This document shows, in pieces, positions 1 to 9,017 of a stretch of DNA of 64,000 nt. Positions within the stretch are counted from its first letter, which is position 1. The number at the start of each line of letters is the position of its first letter. The notes beneath the pieces are model-generated. The model was given only the letters and a program-made list of their open reading frames with translations. It searched no databases and was not told where the DNA came from. The translations under genes were made by a program, and so were the position numbers. This stretch comes from Coccinella septempunctata (taxonomy: Eukaryota > Arthropoda > Insecta > Coleoptera > Coccinellidae): contig NC_058190.1 in the NCBI RefSeq assembly GCF_907165205.1, positions 13,648,001-13,712,000 of the forward strand, read 5' to 3'.

Positions 1-1
1 T

Positions 2-165
2 GTCCTCGGTACCCCCCGGGTATCCACACCAGCAGGGTACTTTAACGACAGTAGGGGTGGAACTAAGAAAGACGGGAAGGGTGAGCCACCCTAGAGTGCC
101 TTCGGTACCCCCCGGGTATCCACACCAGCAGGGTACGTTAATGACAGTAGGGGTGGAACTCAGAC
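2..165. repeat. 96-bp tandem repeat, about 1.7 copies
   Basis: The string CGGTACCCCCCGGGTATCC begins at 7 and again at 103, and similarity continues through the CAGCAGGGTAC and GACAGTAGGGGTGGAACT segments, giving a period of 96. It is GC-rich compared with the surroundings and carries KpnI/SmaI-like palindromes. The first copy may continue beyond the window edge. No coding frame is evident, and whether it belongs to a satellite or a transposon UTR cannot be told. Confidence 0.8.
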
Positions 166-383
166 TCGGGTATAAGGGGGATGTAGACGGAGACTGAAGT
201 TCCAATGATATATAAAAAAACAGAGTGTCGTCTTATCTATCGGTCATACATACATAGTATCAACTAAAACTCTTTCTAAAATTTCCCCCAGAAAAAAACT
301 AAAAAAATGGTAAATTTCGGCGATTATTTGAAAGTGAGTGAACACTCGGTGAATTAATCGTAAGTGAAGTGGCCTGCGGGGGA

Positions 384-633
384 ACATCTGATTTTATACC
401 CACAGGGGGGGTGCTGAAATCAGATGTGCCCTGACAGTCGAAATTCGGTAAAATATGCGTCGATGAAGACGTCTTAATTTCGACTTATCTGTGCTAGCGA
501 ACAAAAAAAACTCGGTTATCTTCCAATTCAGGATATTTTATACGGTGCGACATCGTTTTTAGGAAATAAAAAAGGAATAAAAACGGTGCGGTATGTTTAC
601 AATTCCGAACGATGTCGGAATCCTGAATTGGAA
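384..633. other. Cluster of three consecutive stem-loops (candidate structured RNA or element UTR)
   Basis: Three perfect-arm hairpins follow one another. Hairpin 1 pairs 384-394 with 417-427 (11 bp), extended by GGG/CCC after one mismatch. Hairpin 2 pairs 436-445 with 476-485 (10 bp). Hairpin 3 pairs 521-534 with 620-633 (14 bp) and contains a second perfect 9-bp helix, 549-557 with 608-616. The helices nest properly and do not compete. No ORF spans the block. It could be the structured untranslated region of an undescribed retroelement, an ncRNA, or subterminal structure of a transposon. Confidence 0.6.
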
Positions 634-860
634 ATTGAAAATATTTTTCTCCAAAATTAATTCGAAAATAAAATTACTTAAAAATGAAAACTAAAAGATT
701 CTTCTAAAATGAGGGGGTAGGTTTGAAAAATGATTCTCTCATTACAACCGAATTTTTGGATGCAATTGTGGTCACATGACCGTCCACATGCTGAAAAGTT
801 AATAAATAGGGCCGCACCACCAGACGACCGTCATTCATTTGTAACGTGGTTACCTCGGAG

Positions 861-980
861 AAAACTTATCTCGAGCGCCAGCTGTTCTTTTCACTAGGAA
901 GAATAGCAAACCTACCAGAGTAGCTGCTAGTCGGAGACAGAGTTCGCTGTTATCTAGGGTGGTAGCGATAACGAAGTAGT
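861..980 (+). repeat. Left copy of a diverged inverted repeat (partner 3080-3200)
   Basis: The block starting CTCGAGCGCCAGCT and ending near GGTAGCGATAACGAAGTA is matched in reverse complement by 3080-3200, which shares CTCGAGCGCCAGCT, CTAGTCGGACACAGAGTTCG and GGTTATCTA. By eye the identity is about three quarters. The copies lie 2.1 kb apart and face each other, so they are either ends of one decayed element or two insertions of one family. Confidence 0.7.
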
Positions 981-1320
981 CAAAATCAAATTATGTACCA
1001 GTTTATTCACACCTTCGGAAACTGATTATATATACAACGGAAATATGTGTAGGTATGAAATATAAGCGAATCTAACAGCAAACATACATTCTGGAAATTC
1101 TATCCGATCACGAGCATTTTGTAAAGTTTATACCGGGTACAGTGAAAAATCAAAGGTTGTTCAATAAAATGCGCCAACCAGAACTGATGAAATGTATACT
1201 AAGGATGACCTCGCGAAGTGAAATGACTTGCTATAAGGTATCGGGATGTAATTGATTATATTTCTCCAGAAATGAAAAGAAACACAACCGGGGCGGATCT
1301 ATTCGAGCCTTTTATTCGCT

Positions 1321-1456
1321 ACCCCAAGGGCTAACGCTCCATGACTGATAGAAAAGAAGAGATTTCGGATTCAACACTTATGACGCGGAACGCGAACAGG
1401 GGGGTTGATGGGACTTTCCCTTCAGTACCCCAAGGGCTTACGCACCATGACTGATA
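1321..1456. repeat. Short direct duplication, period 106
   Basis: ACCCCAAGGGCT at 1321 followed by CCATGACTGATAG recurs at 1427 with two mismatches over about 31 bases. The two blocks are separated by unrelated sequence. The repeat resembles the GTACCCC-rich unit at the window start in its C/G runs but is not the same. No gene is seen in 981-2009 around it. Confidence 0.6.
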
Positions 1457-2009
1457 GCGAAGGGAAAAGTTAGACTCGCGAAACAGGGTAAAGTACGATA
1501 AAATACAGTACAGCAGTGTCAAAGAAGTAACCGGTGTAGGTCTAATTAAGAAACTGAACGGTAAAGACGGGGAACTACCTCCTTTATTTCAGGCACTCGC
1601 GGAAAACAAACGAAAACTAAAAACTCTATTACATTTAGTGGGCTGTGGGGACAGTAGGTTATTAAAACACTGATATTCTATTGCCAACGTTTCGAAATTA
1701 ATTTATTTTTTTCTCAAGGCTGAAATAAAGTACGATTTTTATAGGTTAGGTGGATCTACAGTTCCAGAAAACTCTCACCTCTAAAATTTATCGTGATTTA
1801 ATAAAATTCGGATGAATAAGATATTCTGACGCCTACACATTTAATACCATCATCATCTCAAACATAACAAGAAAATCCATATGACGAAAACCAACACAGA
1901 AACAAATATCAGTTCCGAACAAACACAGATCTATGATTCAAAATACAAACTTCTTGATCTTTATGTTGCAAACCTTTGAAAACAGATATACTCGCCACTT
2001 GCAACAAAA

Positions 2010-2330
2010 TCATCTTACAATATGTCTTATAATATTAGTGTAATTTTGACTTAGGTTTTTTACGTCTGTCCTGAAATTAACACAATCTAAACTTTTTTTC
2101 ATGAATATAATCTCACTAATGTTTCTCTTCCACCAATTTTGTTCATAGTCTGGTATAATTGTTTCATCAAACTTAAATGAATGTCCCGTAGAAAAATGAT
2201 GCACAGCTAAAGCAGTTTTTTCTTGTTTCTCACCACTCCTACAGTCCCATTTATGCTGTGCAACACGCTTCTTAAGATATTGTCTTGTTTGTCCTATGTA
2301 CTGTTCCACTGTGTGGAAAACAGTATAAAA
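2010..2330 (-). pseudogene. Penelope-like element remnant: GIY-YIG endonuclease end
   Basis: The minus-strand frame encodes a C-terminal endonuclease fragment with the EQYIGQTRQYLKKRVAQHK core (Y-I-G plus conserved Arg/His), then a TALAVHHFSTGHSF block and SEIIF..K..VNFR..., the order seen in Penelope-like element (PLE) proteins. Upstream the frame can be read a little further (TVFHTVE) before it decays. The reverse-transcriptase half is missing, so this is a 5'-truncated copy of about 100 codons. Two other PLE copies (20220 and 42578) in this window carry the same domain. PLEs use RT plus a GIY-YIG nicking domain for retrotransposition; this copy cannot be autonomous. Confidence 0.85.
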
Positions 2331-2558
2331 CCGTGTATTGTTGCAATGTGTTTCACCTGAATTAACCCCGTCCTCTTTAATTGAATATTTTCAATTCTGA
2401 TCGGCTTGTACAGTGCATACCATTTTGGGTGAGACAGCCAGGTTTCTCGCTCGCTATTCAAGATAGAGCCTTGCAGTTTTCACGTTCCTGTCCTACTTTT
2501 TCGTGAAATTAAAGTTGGCCTAATCATATGTTGCATAACTGTGTCCGTTTATGAGATA

Positions 2559-2747
2559 CAGGGTGATTTTGGAAATCGATACTTTTCGGACCCCTCTTTT
2601 ATCTCCGAAGTTATTAAACATAATGCTGAGCTAAAAATTACCTCTGGTTCAAGATTTTGCGTAGAATCCAGTGGCGTACTCAATTTTTTTCGGGGATGGT
2701 TTTGAAGATACGACACAAACATATATTTTTTTCGATGAAACACCCTG
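2559..2747. mobile_element. Small CAGGGTG-end MITE
   Basis: CAGGGTGATTTTGG at 2559 and ATGAAACACCCTG ending at 2747 form short inverted ends, each flanked by TA. The interior includes the phrase GTAGAATCCAGTGGCGTACTC, which recurs in the larger foldback elements at 13195 and 39396. This points to one extended group of Tc1/mariner-type non-autonomous elements. Confidence 0.55.
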
Positions 2748-3079
2748 TATTTTATTACTTCGTTGAATTCGTTTTTTTTCCCTCCAAAATGATGTATAAT
2801 CTATATATGTTGGATGTTCAGAAATGCTAAAAAACACTAAAACATCACATAATGATGATTTTTCGCCTCTGTTGATGCGCGAAGTTTTTCGGGACTGTTG
2901 TGTCTGAAAGACAATAATAATTCATAGCGATGACAGCTATATCAGATATAATAATATTGTTTAATTCATTAATTTCCCTGTGTTAATTTTGAATTACTGA
3001 CCGCCGTAATAGTTTAATTGTTTTATTTCTGGTTTCCTCATTTTGAACTACTGTCATAAATTCGGTTTTAAAGTAGGTA

Positions 3080-3200
3080 CTTGTTTTCGCTACCATCTTA
3101 GATAACCCCGAACTCTGTGTCCGACTAGTAGATACCTGGGTGGGTTTTCTATTTTTCCCTTATTGAAAGAATAGCTGGCGCTCGAGATTAAACCCTTGAA
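3080..3200 (-). repeat. Right copy of inverted repeat (partner 861-980)
   Basis: Reverse complement of the 861-980 block, ending with CTCGAGATTAAACCC immediately before the mariner relic. See the partner entry for the shared strings. Confidence 0.7.
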
Positions 3201-3242
3201 AACTAAACCCGGTACAATATACTTTTGGTTTTGTGAATAGGT

Positions 3243-3844
3243 ATGTCTGATTTCATTTGTCATTTGCGGGAAGTGCTGGTTTTCTTCTTTCATTCGAAGA
3301 AAACGGCGGCTGAAGCGCATCTAGAGCTCCAAAATGTCTACGGAGATTCTGCTCTAAGTGAAACAGCGTGCCGTGATTGGTTTCGTCGCTTCAAAGATGT
3401 TGACGACCTTCCGCGTGAAGGCAGGCCAAAAACCTTCGAAGGCGCTAAATTGGAGGTATTGCTCGATGAGGATCCATGCCAAACGCAAGAAGAGCTTTCT
3501 TCAGCATTAGGAGTTACCGGCCATGCCATTTCTAAGCGACTCTATGCGTTGGGAATGAATCAAAAAGAGGGAACTTGGGTTCCTTATGAATTTAAGCTAA
3601 GGGACGTTGGACGTCGTTCTTTTCAATCTGCGAAGGATGTGGTGTGTATTTGGTGGGACCTGGTCGGTGTTATTCATTATGAGCTATTGGAGCCGAGTGA
3701 AACCATTACTGGGGAACGGTATCGACTTCAATAAAATCGATGTGATTGAGCTGAGCACTGCGCGAAAAACGTACACAATACGGGCAGAAGCACGATAAAG
3801 TGATTTTACAACATGACAACGCTCGGCCTCACGTTGCTAAACCT
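3243..3844 (+). pseudogene. Mariner transposase relic, 5' part
   Basis: This is the N-terminal half of a mariner (Tc1/mariner, DD34D) transposase. Residues about 15-95 give the helix-turn-helix region, including SETACRDWFRRFKDVD, DLPREGRPKTFE and the conserved GVTGHAISKRLYALG. The frame then jumps from GRRSFQSAKDV directly to VVCIWWDLVGVIHYELL and PSETITGERY. The segment that should hold the first catalytic Asp (TGDEKW-type motif) has been lost in an in-frame deletion of roughly 55-60 codons. After a frame change the sequence reads HDKVILQHDNARPHVAKPV, which holds the second catalytic Asp (HDNARPH), up to the point where a P-type element interrupts it. The C-terminus continues at 7947. Confidence 0.9.
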
Positions 3845-4399
3845 GTTAAAACCATAGACAAAGGAAGGAAAGACAGACAACTCTCATTGGTCGTTTAAAA
3901 CGTTGCTGGTGGCGCCTCGATGGGCAGTAGATAGAACTATTTGTTTGAAATAGCTATATAGTAGAAAAGGATGAAACATGTTTTCGTTTCGGCATAACAT
4001 AACATAACCTAAGTTTTTACGCGCTTTTAGTTGTATTTTCAGCAGTGGTAAGTCATGTTGTCCTCATAGTTTTGTAATGTTTTTTAATAAATTCAACATT
4101 TGTTGTGTTTTAAATGCATCATACGTGGATTTGTTCTCTGCAGTGAATACATAATTTCTGCATCAGTTATATCAACAAGTTTTATTCATTTATTATTGGA
4201 TTATAAAGGCAAACATCTTTCTTTGGGTTGAGGCACACATTCTTTGTAACATTTTAATTCAAATATGAATTTTTTAGTGCAATCGTGGAGTCTAGAAGTG
4301 GATAGGGACTGGATACAAGATACAACTTCCGTCAGTGAAAGGTAAGTATAGTTTAAGGTAAGTATTAATTCTGTAAACCTATTGTCATAATTGATTAGT

Positions 4400-7014
4400 A
4401 TGGCATCATTAAAATTTCAATTTTCATGTTGCATCCCAAATTGTGCTAACAAAAATTACTCGGGGTCGATCTCCTCCAAGTAGAATTTCAGAATGGGAGA
4501 ATGCAATCAAATCAGTTCATTCTAATTGTAGTTTTAATAAGAACAGTAGAATATGTGAGGACCATTTCAGTGTAAAAAATTTTCACAATACATTTAAATC
4601 TAGACTTCTACCTTTAGCTCTACCAGATTTTCCAAATTTTTCACTGCATTCTGATCAGGATAATTTAATTATCAACAATAATAATAATAATGATTTCGAA
4701 GTTGGAGGTTCAAATTCATCTAGTGCTTGGAGAAGATCAGATTTTCCAAATTTAAATAACAATAGTTTGCCAAGTACTAGTTCATTAAACATAAACTCAA
4801 ATTCACCCAGTACAGTGACTGTTCCCTCTTTTGTGGAAAAAAGGTCAGGCATTTTAAATAATATTAATATTAAGCGTAGGAATCAGTTATCACATAGAGA
4901 AAAATATTTGTATGATATTACTAAAAACCAAAAAGAGCAGCTGTCTAGATTGAAAAAAACCATTGAAAAGTCTAAACATAAATTAAAATTAGCTGAGAAG
5001 ATCAGTTCTTCAAAATTTTTTTTACAACTCGAGCAATCAATTAATAGTAATGGGGTTCAATTTATATCTTCTCAGTTCAGAAATGCTAAACAAAAAAAAC
5101 ATGGGGAGCGTTGGACATCCGAAGACAAAATTTTTGCATTAGCTTTATATAAACGAGGTCCGCGTTCATACAGATTTTTGTCCAGATTTTTACGATTGCC
5201 AAGTAAATCAACGTTAAATTCCGTTTTAAGTTCCTTTTCTTTTGATACTGGCATCAATAAACAAATTTTTGAGAAATTAGCTGTCAAATTTTCAAAATTA
5301 AAAACCCTTGATAAATTTTGTTGTTTAATGTTCGATGAAATGTCTTTATCTCACGACTTACATTATGACCATGCCTTAAGTAAAGTAGTAGGACATGTAG
5401 ATTTAGGTTCAAATCTTGGACGATTCAAAGAAATCGAAAGTCATGCTTTAGTTTTTATGATTTCCGGACTTCATACGTCTTGGAAACAGCCAATAGCCTA
5501 CTATTTTACTAAAGATCAGATAAAGACAACTCATCTCAAAATTCTTATTAAAGAAGTAATAGTTGCTTTGCAGGAAATTGGTCTTCGGGCGATTTGTACA
5601 GTTTGTGATCAAGGCACTACCAACGCAGCTGCCATTAAACAGTTGATCGATGAATGCCATACTAATCAACCAGGACCTTACTTCATTGTAAATGATCAAA
5701 AAGTTGTTGTGTTACATGATCCTCCACATTTATTGAAAAACACACGTAATGCCTTAAAGTCTTACAATATCAAATTTGAGGACAACAAAATTGCCAAATG
5801 GGAGCATATTATTCAAGGTCACAAATTAGACAATAGTAGAAGATTTCGAACCATGCCTAAAATTGATTTAGATTATGTAACTCTGCAACACTCGCATTTA
5901 AAAATGAAAGTCTCTCTGGCTGCTAAAACTATGAGCCACACAGTTGCGGCAGCATTGGAGATGATGTCATCCAATCCTGATTTCCCTTCTTCGGCAGTTC
6001 ATACAGCAGAATTCATAGGGGATATTGATCAACTCTTTGACTCTTTGAATTCTGTGTGTAACTCTCGATTTGGGGGTAAGGAGTTAAGGCGATGTGTTAG
6101 TAGAAAGAGTAGACATGTCCAATTTTGGTATGCCATTTTGCAGAGGATCAAAAAATGGCAGTTTTTGCACCCTGAAACGGGATTAGAATCAAAGGCTCCC
6201 AGATGTAAGGAAGGTTGGATTACCACACTTGAAGGTATAATTATGGTGTGGGATGAATGTCGTAAAGCTGGTTTCAAATACCTGCGTACAAGAACGCTGA
6301 ACCAAGATCCTGTTGAGAATCTGTGCGAATACTAATCCCACTCCATATCAATTTATATCAGCACTTAAGACCTGCATTTTGAATCGCCTTGTTACACCTA
6401 GGAGCCGTGGAAAAAATTGTGAAGACGATGGCATAGACATTCTTGAAGATTTGAAAAATTTTTTGGATTTTAAATTTGACAAAAATCAAAATTATCATAA
6501 TAATTCAGTTGACCTTTCAAAATTTCAAATTATAAAGCCTACCAACAATATTGCTGAAATTGATGACCAAGCTCTTGTTTATGTAAGTGGGTATTTTATT
6601 AAAAAAATTTTTGGTATATTGTGTCATCAATGCAAAGAATGTCTTTTAAGTACTCAAGTTTTAGAGTTTCATACATTTACAATGTTTAAGGAATACGGTG
6701 ATGACAAAAGGTGTTTACATTATGTATCTGAGCAATTGTGTATATACGTTGCTCATATGCATGATGTAATCGTTGCAATTTTAGAAAGTCATGGTCATTT
6801 GTTCAATATATATGAGGAAATTCTTCGGTTCGTGACAGAAAATGTTTCATTTTCATTTTTCACATGTTTTGAACATTATGAAAATGTGCAAAATATGTTG
6901 AACAAAATAATTTTGGATCTAATTTGTAATAAGTATTTCAATGATGTCAAAAAAAATTTGCGAAAAAAATATGTAACAGTAAAGTCAGTTCCAAAGAAAT
7001 TTCTTCATATATAG
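4400..7014 (+). pseudogene. THAP-domain P-type transposase, frameshifted
   Basis: An ATG at 4400 starts MASLKFQFSCCIPNCANKNYS, the zinc-coordinating start of a THAP domain, and this frame stops after 27 codons. The rest of the domain (SEWENAIKSVHSNCSFNKNSRICEDHF) lies in the frame of the 4443-6335 ORF, so at least one indel and part of the SFHRFP-type segment are missing. The ORF continues with a basic coiled coil, then the RNase-H-like core: LMFDEMSLSHD, TVCDQGTTNAAAIKQL and VVVLHDPPHLLKNTRNAL. At 6320-6335 it stops just after DPVENL; the following segment (NPTPYQFISALKTC...) is in another frame (6313-7014), consistent with a small deletion in the catalytic-Glu region. Two lesions make this non-functional, though the long frames suggest recent inactivation. 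Confidence 0.88.
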
Positions 7015-7700
7015 ATTTATATTATTTTTTCGTCTGTGATAGAAGTTTTATTTGTTTTTAGAAGTTGCTGTTGTTTTATCAGAGTTTTTTTTTATTTATT
7101 GTTGAATATATATTTATTTACAAACCTTTAACCTTATCTGTGATAGAAATGTGATTTTCAGTTACTAAAGAATATTTTTGTTGAATGCATTTATTTTAAT
7201 TTATTTATAAGTCATTAGAACATCTTTATTTTATTTAGAATATATCTTAATTTTTTTACAATTTTAATTTTTTTTCAGTTCTGCATACATGTTTATGCTC
7301 ACAGCAAATTTAGGTGTGAAACTTACAGAACTATATATTTTCACTTGAAATTGTTCTAGTTTTATAACCTTACATACATATTTCTTTCAATAAAAATCTA
7401 TTCAGTATCGATTCCGATTTTTCACTCTGTTCCAGATTACGTGAATCAGATGGCTTATGCTGAAGTTCTGCCAATGAATCGAAGAATACAATTAATTATG
7501 TGTAGTCTTCACACTGGATGTTCTTTTCTTCAATAATTTGGTTATACAAAACAATATTTGATCTGACATTACTAAATTATTTCATTACTTTTTGTTTGAA
7601 AAAAATCAATATGTATTTAATTAATATAATGTTTAATAAAAAGTATTTTAATATTTGTCGAGTATCATTTCTGAAAACAAGTATTTCAAGAAGAAAACCT
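7015..7700. other. AT-rich 3' region of the P-type element, no gene seen
   Basis: Very AT-rich sequence with several AATAAA-like strings (for example near 7390 and 7640). The only open frames are short and compositionally biased. It lies between the transposase stop and the hairpin at 7701. Confidence 0.6.
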
Positions 7701-7753
7701 CACTGAAGATTGATAATAAACTGTAACTTCCAGTTTATTATCAATTTTCAGTG
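7701..7753. repeat. 23-bp hairpin inside the P-type element
   Basis: Arms 7701-7723 and 7731-7753 pair with a single mismatch around a 7-nt loop (TAACTTC). It is 185 bp from the right element end. It could be a transcription terminator/processing structure, an internal inverted repeat used in transposase binding, or a tiny nested foldback. Confidence 0.8.
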
Positions 7754-7938
7754 AAGTATTAATTCAAATTGTTTGATTGTATGATTTGTGGCGCCAAAAT
7801 GCGAATTCAAAACGATCAATGCGCCACCTGGTGCCAATTTTCGTAACATGTTAGTTCGCGTCTACTGCCGATAAGGGCGCTACAATCGCGTAATTTATTT
7901 TACCACTGAGTCGGCACTCTTTTCCTTCTTTCTCTATG

Positions 7939-8265
7939 GTTAAAACCTATCTGGAAACGCTCACATGGGACGTCCTACCCCACCCGCTGTATTCCCCCCA
8001 GATTATCACTTGTTTCGGTCGATGGCACATGGGCTGGCTCATCAGCAGTTCTCATATGAAGACACCAGAAAATGGCTTGATTCTTGGATAGCCTCAAAAG
8101 ATGAATACTTTTACCGTAACGGTATTCAAGCTCTACCAGAAAGATGAGAAAGAGTTGTAGCTAACAAGGGGCGATACACTTTGTATGATTCATTTGTGGC
8201 CTTTTTCACAATAAAGTTTTATTTTCATCAAAAAACAGCGGGAACTTAATTGCGTCCGTAATACC
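7939..8265 (+). pseudogene. Mariner transposase relic, 3' part
   Basis: The continuation of the 3243-3844 mariner reads VKTYLETLTWDVLPHP, then, with small frame changes, DYHLFRSMAHGLAHQQFSYED, KWLDSWIASKDEYFYRNGIQ and ALPER. This is the C-terminus of mariner transposase with the third catalytic Asp region (SPD..PSDYHLFRS). A stop follows ALPER where the family usually continues WEKVV..NGQYF; downstream RVVANKGRYT is a degraded version. The right mariner end should lie near 8260. Confidence 0.88.
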
Positions 8266-8730
8266 TACTGAAAGTTATCCACCTTTACTGAAGAGTTTTC
8301 ATGTGAGTGAATACGAGGTATTAATTATGATTTTCTGAATTTCATGACATAACAAGGTTATTCCATGACAATAACACTCCATGGGCGTAGGTGATGTTAA
8401 GTCATGGACCTTATAATAATACCATCAAGTATATAGCCAAGCAGTGTTGAATTTCCGCTTTGATTATCAATTTGAACGAGCGTGAAAAAACTTCTTACTT
8501 TACGTCAGTGCTTTCCTAATTTTTTTGATTAATCAGAATCAACTGACTATTGAAGTTAGTTTTTTGGAAACTTCATACGCCACTGTTGAAACGGAAATAT
8601 AAGTCGCCAATATTTCTCCTCTATTCCGGTCAAATTGAAATGACTCCTTCCTGTTATTCTATATTCTAAGGGCTCAATCGAAATAGTCATTTGTTTGGTT
8701 GCTGTACAGATACGATTATATTCAACATGA

Positions 8731-8736
8731 TTTATT
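8731..8736 (-). terminator. Poly(A) signal of the GPCR gene
   Basis: TTTATT on the plus strand reads AATAAA on the minus strand, about 70 nt downstream of the stop codon at 8807-8809. No cleavage site was identified. Confidence 0.45.
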
Positions 8737-8806
8737 CGAAATTTTGGTAATATATTTACAAAAATTATGACTAGATTTTTGCGACATTAATTCGAAGTGT
8801 TTTTAA

Positions 8807-9017
8807 TCATTCATCAATCACTGAGTCCAGTTTCATGTCATTAACATCTGTGCATTCTTCATCGTCCTCTTCTCCTCCTCCGATGGATCTCCAGGTTGAG
8901 GGCAAACACTGGCAGTAGGATTTTTCCGCCAGTAGACGGTATACTCGTTTGCGTAAAACAACCATTACCAGAAATATCAGGAGACCTTGTAGCGAATTAA
9001 TTGTGTCGGTTATTTTC
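8807..9017 (-). CDS. GPCR last exon: TM7 and C-terminal tail
   Basis: Acceptor TTTTTTCTAG. The exon reads KITDTINSLQGLLIFLVMVV (TM7; the N-x-x-Q-G motif is typical of Mth receptors), LRKRVYRLL, an acidic tail with EEDDEE, and the stop at 8807-8809. Confidence 0.87.

Larger units (their letters stand above)
3853..7938 (+). mobile_element. P-superfamily (THAP9-like) transposon inserted in mariner, 8-bp TSD
   Basis: The 8-bp string GTTAAAAC occurs at 3845-3852 and again at 7939-7946, exactly bounding the insert. The ends are imperfect terminal inverted repeats: CATAGACAAAGGAAGGAAAG on the left and CATAGAGAAAGAAGGAAAAG inward from the right. A subterminal inverted match (GGCAGTAGATAGAAC against GGCAGTAGACGCGAAC) lies about 70 bp inside. 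An 8-bp TSD and CA-starting TIRs are typical of P elements. Deleting the insert plus one TSD copy restores the mariner reading VKTYLETLTWDVLPHP. The element carries a broken THAP transposase (4400-7014) and a long AT-rich 3' region. Confidence 0.93.
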
